A stretch of 64,000 bases of DNA, taken from Eucalyptus grandis (taxonomy: Eukaryota > Streptophyta > Magnoliopsida > Myrtales > Myrtaceae). Numbering within the stretch: the stretch's first letter is position 1; the number at the start of each line of letters is the position of its first letter. Of this stretch, positions 24,940 to 36,065 are shown piece by piece. The stretch spans positions 35,999,803-36,063,802 of the forward strand of contig NC_052619.1 in assembly GCF_016545825.1 (NCBI RefSeq), read 5' to 3'. A model generated the notes under the pieces. That model was not told the origin of the DNA. It was given only the letters and a program-made list of their open reading frames with translations, and did not search any database. A program made the translations under genes and the position numbers.

Positions 24940-25079
24940 TTTTACAAAGTTTGAAGTGAGTTTCGGACTTTACGGTTGAATGAAAAATTTGAAGCATGTC
25001 AGATTCTAATTTAAAGTGAGTTTAGAATCAATGGCATCATTAATGATCTAAAGTGAGTTCAGAATCAAAGGCCAAATTA
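24940..25079. repeat. Minisatellite (left part, split by MULE)
   Basis: Loose repeats of about 35-40 bp built on words such as aaagtgagttcagaatca and taatgatctaaag; they continue on the other side of the MULE at 35165-35600. Together they form one repeat zone of the solo LTR, into which the MULE inserted. Confidence 0.6.
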
Positions 25080-26201
25080 AGAGGTATGGACATTTGGAGT
25101 GCCAAAACTTGGCACGGAGGGACACTTAAGTGCCAAAAGTTTGGAAAGTGGTACTTAAGTGCCAAAATCGGAGTAAAATGGATCACTTAAGTGCTAATTC
25201 AGCCAAAATGCAGACACGGCATTTTCCGGCGACATGCTTAACCGATGTGGCAATTTTTTTTTATAAATAAAAGCACACGTGGAGGAGGAAAATGGCGTCA
25301 CCCCATCTACTTTGCCTTGATCAAGCTAAACGACATTGTTTTTCCTTAGTGTTAAACAATGTCGTTTATCTTATTTAGGGTTTAACCGGTTGTTGCTCGC
25401 GTTCACACCATATTTGACGTCCTCTCCATTGCCGTTCATAGGTCACTGTTCGTAGGTCATCGCTCATCATCGTCGCTCGCCGTCGTTGCTCATCGTTGTC
25501 GCTTGTCATTGTCCCTCGCCGTCATCGCTCGCTCAGGTTTATTCTCTTCTTCCTCTCCCCTGTGGTGAAATTATGGCTCGAACTTGAAATTTGGGGGTCG
25601 ATTGGGAAATTTTGGGCTTGGATGGTATTGATGTGAGATTTAGGGCTCAGATGTGGTGCTAGAACCCTATTATGGGCTCGGATTGATAGTTTAGGATCGG
25701 CCTCGAAATGTAGGGCTTGGCGTAAGGCTTGGCGGGGGGAAATTAAGGCTTAGATGTGGTGCTAGGTATTGTGATCTATGATTTAGGGTTCGAATGTAGA
25801 ATTGTGATGTGCGAAAGTAATTTGTAGGGATCGGATATGAAATGTGATATGCGATGGTAATTGTTAGGGTTCGAAGTAGTTGTCGTGGGGATTTCTGGGC
25901 ATTTTTTTTAAATTGCAGTGTTGAAATTGGTGTCATGAGGACCCATGCTTATCTGAGAGACCTCTTCATATTTTAAGGGAATGCAACATAATCAAAATAG
26001 CTGTTGGGTGGGAACCTCTATTTGTCCAGAGGGCATCTTTTCAATTAAAGTAGTTGTCGTTTGACTTGTGCATCTTTTTCCTTTTTCTTATCTTTTCTTT
26101 AATAAAGAGTGTAGGGACCTCCATGTGCAATTGTCTGTTGTCTTTTGTGAATGTGGTCCCAAAAGTTAATTGTACTTTTTTTTTCCTCTTTTGTTACAGA
26201 A

Positions 26202-29200
26202 ATGACTCATGATAAGGACTATGTTACTGTCATTGTTTGCTACGGTGGAGATTTTGTGATCGGAAATGATGAGTGGGAGTATGAGGGGGGCAATGAGGAT
26301 ACTATCTTTGTAGATATAAAGAAGACATCTTATATTGAATTTGTTAGAGATATAGGGACATATTTGCCTTGTAAAATATAAAATTGATGTACTGTATTCT
26401 TGGGAAAGGCTTGAGATATGGTTTGAGAACTTTAGAATATGATAATGGTTTTAGGGATGTCTTATATCATTATTTTTATGGCGAAGAGGCGAAAGTATAT
26501 GTTGAATACAATAGTGATAGTGAGGACGAAGATGATGACAGAGATAGCACCTAAGTAGGAGAAGGAGGAGAGGGTATTCAAGATAATACTAAGGTTAGGG
26601 ATGAAGGAGGGCATAATGGACAAGACGGGGAAGAGAGGAGCGCAGATGTTGTTCACTAGAGTGATGGTGACATACTGAATTAGATTGTGAAGTAGTTGAA
26701 TCCAGTGATGGTGATGATGACGATGAAGGGTTGGCTGCTAAAAATTTCTTAATCTTAAGTGATGATGACGGCGATGAGCTTACACAGTCAAGGAAAAAAC
26801 AAATGGACTTAGCTGAAGTAGTTCCAAACAAAGATGAAGGCTCTACATATTTTGCAGGTGTTAGTGGCCAAGAGACGGATTATGAAGAAATCATCGAGAC
26901 TGCTACTTCCCAAGACAAGCTTGAAAAAGATCAAGGAGTTGTGCGTAGAAGGAAAAGTAAGTTTCCTTCCTATGATTCATCTGTTGCCTCTCCTACTTTG
27001 TCAGTAGGTATGAAATTCCAAGATGCGAAACAATTTAGGGAAGCTATACTGAAGAATTCCATTGCTGCACAAAGAAATATTGACTTCATTAAAAACATTA
27101 AGAACTTTGTAAGAGCTAGGTGTTCATAGCAAAATTGTTAATGGAAGATTTGCGGTGTGTTTGTTAAGAGGAGTGGGTCTTTCTAGATTAAAGCCTACCA
27201 AGAGGAATACATGGTTGAGATGAAAAGGGTAATAAGTGCATGTTTGTCCAAACACTTCTTTGATCTGATCAAACTAATGCCCGAGATGAAAAATACTGAC
27301 TTTAAGATGCTGGTGAAGGAGTGTGTAGGCATCAATGTATCTAGGAATCAATACAAAAGAGCAAAGAAAAAATTGATAAAGATACTTATTGGTCAATATG
27401 GCAAAGAATATGGGTAGGTGTGGGAGTATGCTTCGAAGTGTAGGCTGCAAAACCCTTCAAGTAGAGTGTATGTAGACGTGGTTGAGAGGCCGCTTCCTGA
27501 TAGTGGGATCAAGTTCGATAAGTTCTATGTGTGCTTTGATGCATGCAGACGGGGATTTTTAGCTGGTTGTAGATGGATTATAGGATTGGATGACTATTTT
27601 TTGAAGGGCTTGTGTAAGGGAGAATTGTTGGCGGCAATTGGAAGAAATACGAATGACCAAATGTTTCCATTAGCTTGGGCTGTTGTAAGGATTGAGAACA
27701 AGGACAATTGGTCTTGGTTCTTGAAAAATCTGATGGCTAATTTAGAGATAACAAACGGGGAAGAGTAGGCGTTCATGAGCGACCAACAAAAAGTAATACT
27801 TGCTTTTTGAAAAATTTAGTCAATTATTTGATTTGTAATATTAACATGTTATTTGCTTACATTTCTTACTTTGAATTATTGCAAGGATTGGTTCAGCAGT
27901 AACCAAGTTGTTGCCCCATGCTGAACATTGAATGTGTCATAATTTAGTCGGCACATATACAAGAATTGGGCAAAGATCTACAAAGGGGATAAGCTGTAGT
28001 CATAATTTAGACAATTAATAAAGAGTACGAACATGGCTGACTTTAGGATAGCCAAAGAAGGATTGCTTCAGTTGACAAAGGAAGGTTGTGAAGCACTATT
28101 TCAAACAGAACCAAAGCATTGGTGCAAGGCATTCTTCAGTGAGGAATTAAAGTACGATCACAAAAAGAACAACATATGTGAATCATTTAATGGGAAGATA
28201 ATGGATACCAGATGCAAACCAATCATCTCAATGCTTGAAGATATATGAGTTATGGTCATGACTCAGCTGCACAAACAAAGAGATGAGGCTGCAAAGTGGA
28301 CTAGACAATGTGGTTTTAGGATTGTCAAGAAATTGGATGAGAACTTGGCTGCAAGTAGGCATTGTCATCCCATTTAAAGTGGGGATGATGGATATGAGAT
28401 AATGAAGGGTTTCGATAAGTATGTTATCCATCTAGATACAAGAAAGTGTTCATGTAGAGCATGCCAGTTAAGTGGAATTCCTTGTGCACATGCCATATGT
28501 GCCATCCGGTTGAAGGGCCATAATGTAGAGGATTACATTGATGATTGGTACCAAAAATTTAAATACCTTGCTTCGTATCAATTCATAATGCAATCAATTA
28601 GAAGTATCAAGTTTTGGGAGCCGACGGATCATGAAGCACCTCAACTTTTGCCACTGAATAAGAAAATGAGAAGGCCAAACGAAGACGAAAAATGGCGGAG
28701 AGAGATGTCTCGGGTCAGCAAAGAATGAGCAGGATAGGTGCAAATATGACATGCTCTTTGTGACACCCCTGGATCTCATATACATTGATTTCACTTGACT
28801 TGTTTGTACTTCAAGAATTGTAAAATAAATTTCAGTCAAGCTGAGTAATAAGAAACTGAGCTACTCGGCTCTATTTATTATAAAACTTAGTTTCTTTACA
28901 AGTGAGGGAGATGAGATTGAGAGGGGGATTTCTACAAAAAAACACTATAAACCACGAACACTAAATATCTCGCCTCTCATTAGGTATGTACAAGTTGTCA
29001 GACAACCAAAAACAAAAGTCCTCCCACACGTCTAGCACTTCTCTACCACCTCCTACTCCGCGGGACTACCATCCTGCCCCGGTCCATCGTTGTACAACGT
29101 TAAGGGTCCCACCAGCCGTCCATCTACCCAAGCGTAAAGGGCAACGAAGACCATATATGCCGGCCCCATAGGCGCCCCCGTATCTATCGTCAAACAAGAG

Positions 29201-32200
29201 GTGCATTTGACGAAGACTACTCCCGGAAAATGTCGGTCCTGTAAGTCCTCTTGTCGCCATACAAAATCGGCGGGGGAGCCATAAAGGATGGTCGTCGTGG
29301 CAGTAGGCGGGGTAGGCGGTGCAGCAGACATCTTCTACTCTAAAGAAATAACATAATAAACAAGTGTGAGTTTTTAAAATAAAAACTCAGCAAGTGGGCG
29401 GTTAATCCTAACTTGGATTGGCCAAAAACATGATAAGTAGGTAAATAGAATCATCAAGATACTGAATCCATAGAAATCTAACTGCAACAATCACCCAAGG
29501 GGAGACGACACTCTACCCTGAACCCCCTCGCACCCAACCTGGCATCACGAGGTCCCCTGAGAAGCTATTCAGCCCTTCTCAGACCTCTGGAGAGAATACT
29601 GCTACTCTTCATCACCCCTCTCCAGTCATCCCGACAACTGGGGTCTCACATTGGCTCTTAGCCAACTTCACACATTCACAATTCCCTTGTTGCAGCACCA
29701 ACAATCTCAGCCAATTAAGAATCAAGTACAAGAAACAACAACTAATACATATTCTCGGATCAAGCAGTCTATGGACAAAAAGGAGCAGTTTTGTTCAGAC
29801 ATAGAAAGTATACCAATCCTTATCAGAATATTACGAAATTTTAGTATGTTATAGAAGGGACCTAGATTAACATTTTTCATGAAGAAACCTAAGCCTAAAT
29901 CTCAGTGTATTAAGATAAGTAATTTGTTGTCTTCTCCTCAAAATTCTGCAGCAACTCTCAAATTTGGTATCTACAGAAGAAAATCGTTTCACCAGTCAAT
30001 ACTTATCCGTTTCTTCTCAAATTTTAGTATGTTACTCCTCAAGATGTCATTTATAACTTTCATCAAGGACATGAAGTCAAATTTCGGATAGATAATTACA
30101 GAAAATTCGAAGAATCATCAAAGGTCAGGCCGTTTTCTATGGAACAGTTGTTCTGTTTTAAGATGAATTGCTTCTATCTACACGTTCTTGTATTCATATA
30201 GCTATAACTATGGTTTAAACTGAATCTAATGGATGTTATCTTAAGTCAAATGGTTCTATTCCTCATCTTCATCTCTAGAAATTAAAACGACACAATATAA
30301 ACGAATTTCTATCCATGTTCCTTTAAGACAGAAAACATCTAATGCTTTTCTCTTCATTTCCAGCTCAATCAAACCATTTGTTTTACTACAAATTCATCAT
30401 GTAACATCTTAACACACTTATACAGCATCTAGGAGTAGTCATAGTACATCTTCACTCACTTAGAATCTTCCATAGCAAAAGCTATAAGATTTACAAACAA
30501 AGAGGGTCCAGTAAATTTAGTTCTAGGAATCTATACTGAATTGCAAACTAAATTGCAATACTCCAACAACGTGCGAATCTTAACTCAAGAACGCATCAAA
30601 ATCACGAGTTCTAGACTACATACCAGTTTCATTTTCAATTAAACTTGATGGAACTAAACCAGCCTTCCTCCGCGCCCAAAAGAAAATGAAATAATCTAAT
30701 ACTTGGCAATTTTCCCTTTGATACTGCTACCCCCTCAATCACCCCCATCCTCAATACTCGTGACTAGAACTTAGCCCAAGGGAGACACTCACAGTGCTTG
30801 GGGTTCGTGGGTTGCCGACCTGGTTAGAACCCAACAACCATATCCCATCGACAATGGCCACACAAAATCCAGAATCTATTTTAATCAACTCTAATCAAGA
30901 ACGATGTTTCAGTCCTTACTTTCAAGTCCAGCGACCCAAAATTTCTCAAACGATAACAAGAATAACAGCCCCCAGAAACATTGTAATTCTCTGGATACAG
31001 CAACCCGTTGCTCAAGGAAGGCCGAACCCATAAAATGGAGTTGAAGAAACGTGTAACAAAAAAAGAAAGAATAGAGAACGCACGCATGAACAGCTCCCTC
31101 TGGTTTACCCATATAGATGGGACTCTAAGAGCGACACCTCGTCACAACCGGGCAGCAATCGGCTTCACCGACTACCGATCCCAACCATGGACAGAGCTTT
31201 ACCAGCTGTCCCTTGCGCCCCCATTGCAGCTATCCAGCCCTAAACCAACATGCAGCACCAAGCGAGCAAATTCAGGAATGCGAGACTACAAGAACAACTC
31301 CACTTGCCTGGATCCTTCGCTGATGGAAGGGGAAGGTGGTGTCGTGCGGCTAGGGCTTCGCAGCCGACGACGAAGCTTTGATCGGAACTGAGCAGCGATG
31401 ATTCTGCTACTGGATGAAGGCGCCGGTCGTGAGAGGCCGATATGGGGTTGGGCTCGGTGGAGACGAACGGAAGTGGGAGAAAGGAAGATGGTGCGTTTTT
31501 GTTTTGTTTTGAAGAAGGAAAAGAACATCGCTCCTTCGTGGCTAGAGGACGTCGTGCATCCCCCCTCCCCTCTTCACTTTAGTAACACCTGGTTGCGACG
31601 TGGACAAAGAAGAAAATTTCTCAAAATAAATCCCCCACTTCCACGCACGAAGTGGGTCTTCACCAGATTGTCATTATTTTATTTTATTTTATTTTTGATT
31701 TTTTTAATTTTAATTTTTTTACTCAACTATGCTTAATTTAACCAATGAAAAACGAAAGAGGAAATTGAATTTTCACTCTTATTGTCGCGTAGCAAGGTAC
31801 GACACTAAAGATTGTCAATTGAGGAAGCAATAAGAACAGTTCAGGCCAACTGAGGGGCCTAGTGAAGGGACAGTTGGAGAAAGGAAAAAAAAGGGCTAAG
31901 TGAGTTAACTGTTCTTCAGTCGACAACTAGAAGCCTAATAAATCATAAAATTTATGTTTATGTTGCTTTGTGGTTTATCATAAATATGTACATAATATCC
32001 TATTTGGCCTTATATGTAATTTCTTTGTCAGGTCACGAGAAGAACCCCAATAAGTTATGAAACTGAAGGGCTTGTTCAAAGAAGGTAAGGTAGAAGACGG
32101 CTAGCTGAAAGATTGACCCAAGCAGCTAAACGGCCAATTTAGTCAATTGTTCTTCAGTAGAGAAAGAAATACCCAGTAAATTCAACAATTTGTATTCAGT

Positions 32201-33074
32201 TTTTCTTTCTTTACGTTATTATATAACCCGATGTTATATTTTTGATATAATTTGTCTCTTTCTTAGGTTTAAAGAATGCAAGTTGGAGCTCAATTGCCAA
32301 CTGAAGGGCCATCACAAGAGCCACCACAAAGGTCACCATAGGGGCCACTAGAAGAATCGCTACAAGGGTCACCATAAGTACCACCAGAAGGGCCAACAGA
32401 AGGTGTCACTGAAGTTGAAGGGTTACATAGAAGGACAACTATAAGAAGGCCACGTGAAGGGGTAGCTACAGAAAGGCCATCTAGAAGACGCCCAATTGAA
32501 GAATTGGTCGAAGAAGCCCTGGCTGTAGCTGAAGGGCCAAAAGAAGGGCTCAAGAAATCACAGGCGAGAAAAATAGTCAACAAATCACAAGTTCCTAAAA
32601 GTGACGCCCCTATTTTAACAAGAGGGGCACTTGGGAAGATGTTAAGACAATATGGCTATGGTATTTATATAGATGAGCGTACTGAAAAAATCATTATGAA
32701 TGTAAGTTTTATTGGCTGTATTTAATTTAATTTATGCTGCAGCTTTTGCTGACAATTTATTGTCTTTTTGTAGTTTGGGAGAAGTTTAGAGGTTCTTATC
32801 TCTCAAGGCCCAACTTAAGAATCAACGACTACACCAACAAAGAAGAAGAAGAAAATATCAGTTGCGCCAACAAGAAAGAAGAGCAAGAACCCAGTTGTAG
32901 GTCCATCTGAATTAATTCAGCCTGGGACATTTGCAGCTCCATCTAAGTCAGTGGATACTGAGAAGGTTGAAGAAGAAGTTGCACGTCTAGTTAGAAAGAG
33001 TGCGAGGATTATGAATCAAATGAAAGGCCCATCAAAAGGAGCACAAACAAGGGGTGTTGTGCATATTGATTGAT
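26202..33074 (+). pseudogene. mudrA-type MULE transposase pseudogene
   Basis: Starts at ATG 26202 after an intron-like acceptor (gttacag). In order: N-terminal domain (MTHDKDYVTVIVCYGGDF), an acidic region, a MuDR domain (VGMKFQDAKQFREAI near 27005), and the MULE catalytic segment (GCRWIIGLDDYFLKG with NKDNWSWFL, 27560-27730). After a gap come NICESFNGKI, then a SWIM zinc finger (CSCRACQLSGIPCAHAIC at about 28450-28500). A CCHC-type knuckle is split by the solo LTR at 28759-31775. The C-terminal tail follows (GYGIYIDERTEKI, with an intron at about 32702-32773 having gtaagt and tgtag borders) to the stop at 33072-33074. Several stops and shifts occur and part of the catalytic domain between 27780 and 28030 is missing: inactive. 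Confidence 0.87.
28754..31780. mobile_element. 3-kb solo LTR with CTCTT TSD
   Basis: Starts TGTGACACCCCTGG at 28759 and ends GAATTTTCA at 31775, flanked by CTCTT (28754-28758 and 31776-31780). Taking it out joins the MULE reading frame across the zinc knuckle (MTCS before, YCRVA after), which confirms both borders. I see no internal gag/pol and no second LTR, so this is probably a solo LTR of a Gypsy-like element with long LTRs. Short frames inside have no known domains. Confidence 0.8.
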
Positions 33075-33289
33075 GAGATGGGATGTAATAGGATTTGTGG
33101 AGCTTAAGAGTCAGTTTTGTAAATGTTTATAATAACTTGCTATGGATGATTATCTTTTTTTTTTCTTTAGTTTGCTATTAATTTTGTGAGACTTAATTTC
33201 AATATCAATGAAATGATCTTGCTGCTTATCAAATTCTTTTTCTTTTTATAAGATATGGATTCTGCTTTTACTTGTTGCTGTTGGTGTTG

Positions 33290-33740
33290 GGTCTATGGTG
33301 GTAGCTAGAGTGCTGGTGTGGCTGGTGGTGGTGGATGGTGATCCTTGGTAGTAGTGGGTTTGTTGTTTGGGTTCGGTTGAGGGCTCGTGCTACATTTGAT
33401 TCAAGTGTGCAGTGTGCACATCTTGCACCAGGTGGTGTTGGTGCAAGTCCTAGCTTGCACCAACACCTTATGTAGCAGACCCAACACTAGCACAGTGGCT
33501 GTTGGGTGGTGGCCGGATGCTAATGTGGTGGTTAGGGTGTTGGTATAGCTGGTGGTGGTAGTTGGTGATGCCTGGTGGTTGTGGGTTTGTGGTGGGGGTT
33601 GGGAGCTTATGCTACACTTGATGTAAGTGTGCAATGTGCACATCTTACACCAATTGTACTGATGCAAGCTAGTGCAAGGCTTAGCTTGCACCGGTACCTT
33701 GTGCAGCAACACCACCAGCACAGTGGTGGTTGGAGTGTCT
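33290..33740. repeat. Two-unit tandem repeat, about 220 bp
   Basis: The phrase gctacatttgattcaagtgt ... gtgtgcacatcttgcacca at 33381 recurs diverged at 33601, and ctagcttgcaccaacacctt at about 33448 recurs near 33680. Units are G/T-rich (tggtggtgg). It lies between the end of the mudrA relic and the internal terminus-like block of the MULE. Confidence 0.7.
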
Positions 33741-33811
33741 AGTGTGGCTAGTGGTGATGGCTGGTGGCGCAGTCGGTGGTGGTGGTTGGCACAATTTTTA
33801 GAGAAAACTTA

Positions 33812-33930
33812 CAAAAAAAAATTGGCACTTAAGTGTTCACTTTTAACTACGTGTGACACTTAAGTGATCCTTTTTTCATCGCTATTAGCACTTAAGTGAT
33901 TACTAAATACAACTTATAACACTCAGGTAA
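33812..33930. repeat. Internal MULE terminus-like block
   Basis: Three spaced copies of cacttaagtg in the orientation of the right MULE end (35067-35150) but about 1.2 kb inside the element. It is either the fossil right end of an earlier MULE or duplicated subterminal sequence; it separates the mudrA relic from the GRF relic. Confidence 0.55.
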
Positions 33931-34326
33931 TCACTCTTATTTGTCTTGTGTATATGCTGGTTTGCAGCAAAACAGAGAATGTGATGGTAATTTAACTTAT
34001 GGCAACTTCACTCAATTCCAATATTTGCTGCTGGTTTATGTTTATATTCACAACACATTGAACCAGTACACACCCATCATTATTGGTTTATATTCAAGAA
34101 CAAGCAAAAACACAGTACAAGCAGCATCTAATTCACTCATTCCCTTTCCTTAACCTCTTTACAAACATAACAAGTAATTCATAATACATATGACAGCACA
34201 AACAACAACAAAGCCACAATGATCTTGTAAAACAACACAAACTTCTTCTCATCTTTCAAAAAGAAAAAAAAGTCTACATTTAATCCAAAACAATTACATT
34301 TCTCCACTCATTTTTAACTATGGCAG

Positions 34327-34782
34327 TCAGAGAAACTTTTTCTCTTCTTCAAGTGCTTTACATTTCATCATAAAGTATAATAGATAACAAAACAACACCA
34401 TGATAAATGCTTGATAACACTTTCGTTCAATATTCATCCTTGAAACTTCTTTCTTGAAAAGTTTAGCCGAAGATGCTTGAGCTTGCATTGAGTCAACATC
34501 GTCCAAGTCGTCCATGAACATAGATGAAGATTGATGTCTTTTATCAAGTAGATCCAATATCACCTCTATGGCTCGGTGAGAGAATTTTGTATCGACTCAT
34601 TTGAAGTATTTGCACTTCGACCCTTCTTTATATCTGGCGCATCCATAAAATTTTCTCATAGGATTCATTCGAGTCCATGATGTTCTTCTTGGACTTAGTA
34701 ATCCATAAAAATAGAAACTCTGGCTTTCTCATTCGCTTTGGTGAGAGGAATTTGAGGCGCTACTGCGAGTCCTGCTCTTCAT
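34327..34782 (-). pseudogene. GRF zinc-finger membrane protein relic in MULE
   Basis: Read from ATG 34782 on the minus strand: MKSRTRSSASNSS, then a GRF-type zinc-finger half (TSWTRMNPMRKFYGCARYKE with GSKCKYFK), a coiled segment, and a C-terminal hydrophobic helix (CYQAFIMVLFCYLLYFMM). This layout is that of small plant GRF-finger proteins. GRF fingers are known to bind DNA or RNA in other proteins; its role in a MULE is unknown. Two in-frame TGA codons interrupt it (after SE, and FK-stop-VD, where a tryptophan is usual), so it is dead. It points towards the mudrA relic. Confidence 0.7.
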
Positions 34783-35164
34783 TTCCAATATTCGATGATG
34801 GAATTTTGCGCAAATCAAAATTAGGGTTCGAGACTAGGATTCGAGTACTTTAATAAGGATTTTAGCCGATTTAAGGTTTTAGATTTAGGGCAATTTGGGC
34901 GACGGCGTCGTTTTGGCAGATTCAAGGATTATACTTTGGCCAACTATGGAAATAGCGTCGTTTTAGGTGAGTTAGAGCCAAGTCAGCTCTCTGGCAAGCC
35001 ACCTAGGCAAGAAAAAATAATAAAATATTGCCACGTAGGATTTCTGGCAAGGTCCGCCAGAGGTGGCACTTAAGTGTCCCACTATTCAAAAAAAGTGGCA
35101 CTTAACTTTTGGCACTTAAGTGTCCCATCGTGTCAAGTTTTGGCACTTGGGCTATACTTTGTCC

Positions 35165-35600
35165 GCTAAATTAATGATCTGAAACGGTCTCAGACTTAAT
35201 GGCTAAATTAAAGATTTGAAATGGTTTCAGACTCAACAGTCACATTAATATTGGTTTCAGACTTAACGGCCACATCAATGATATGAAACGATTTCAGATG
35301 CAATGCTTAGATTAATTATTTGAAACGGTTTAAAATTAATGAGTAGTTTAATGATTAAAACGGTTTCAGATTCAAATGACCAATTAATGTTTTGAAATGG
35401 TTTCGGATGTAAAGGTAAGATTAATATTTGTAATGGTTGCAAAGTTAATATCCAGAATAAAAATTTGTAACGGTTACAAATTAATGCTTGGAATAATGTT
35501 ATGTGACGGTTACAAAGTTAATGTTTGAATTACTGTTTGAAACGATATTAGAACTTACGACGTCACGATCAAATTAATTTTAAACAATTTTAAAGTTAAT
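35165..35600. repeat. Minisatellite in solo LTR (right part)
   Basis: About ten degenerate units of roughly 35-45 bp around the words aaattaatgat, tgaaacggtttcagac and ttaatggcc. Continues the array interrupted by the MULE at 25080. Confidence 0.75.
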
Positions 35601-35834
35601 GAGCCAACTTAAATGTGATTTGGATTGGTTATAAAAAGACCACAGGATGATCGATGATCAACAATTGAGAAAGTCGATAGTAATCAACTAAGTTATTGAT
35701 GAAAAAAAAAAAAAACTAAGTCATTCACACACGAGAGCAATTGTTAGTACAATTATAGTTGCAATTTCTCTCTTATGTTCAATGTGAAATTGGTGGTGTG
35801 TATGAACTAGAAGCTTGATACTTGTAGGGCTGAA

Positions 35835-36065
35835 TCTGAAGAATATTAGAACCTATGTTATGAAGAGATCTAACATTCTACATATAAAGAACGTCATAAT
35901 CGGTATTATCAAAAGACATCAGACGTCCGTGGTCAAAATTCCAAGAACGTCAGAACCGATGTTACCAGAAGATAAACGTTCGTGGTCAGAATTTGAAGAA
36001 CGTCAGAATCACTATTGCGAAAATATTAGACGTTCATTGTTAGAATCTGAATAACGTCAGAACCA
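35835..36065. repeat. Tandem repeat, about 54-bp unit
   Basis: Successive units begin near 35889, 35942, 35997 and 36051 with agaacgtcagaa and contain gacgttcgtggtcagaatt. They belong to the 3' part of the solo LTR at 23872-36245. Confidence 0.75.

Larger units (their letters stand above)
25071..35173 (+). mobile_element. Mutator-like element (MULE), 10 kb
   Basis: Element 25080-35164 with long TIRs: the left end has gtgccaaaacttggcacg and several cacttaagtgcc words, and the right end mirrors these. Flanks gccaaatta and gctaaatta agree at 8 of 9 bases. Subterminal regions carry aaacgac...gtcgttt palindromes (25328-25377, and gcgtcgtttt at 34900-34970). It contains a mudrA-type pseudogene (+) and a GRF zinc-finger pseudogene (-). 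A third terminus-like block of cacttaagtg words sits internally at 33812-33930, which suggests a composite history. Confidence 0.85.

Noticed and set aside
23872..25079. 5' LTR of a full LTR retrotransposon
   Set aside because: No matching second LTR, primer site or purine tract found on the right side (35174-36245); solo LTR preferred.
31008..31736. Open frames near 31008-31736 as a host gene
   Set aside because: They lie inside the 28759-31775 LTR, in overlapping frames without a known domain.
24940..36065. CRISPR-like or centromeric satellite array from the short repeats
   Set aside because: Units vary in length and sequence, no regular spacers, few copies, and they lie within an LTR in a plant nuclear context.
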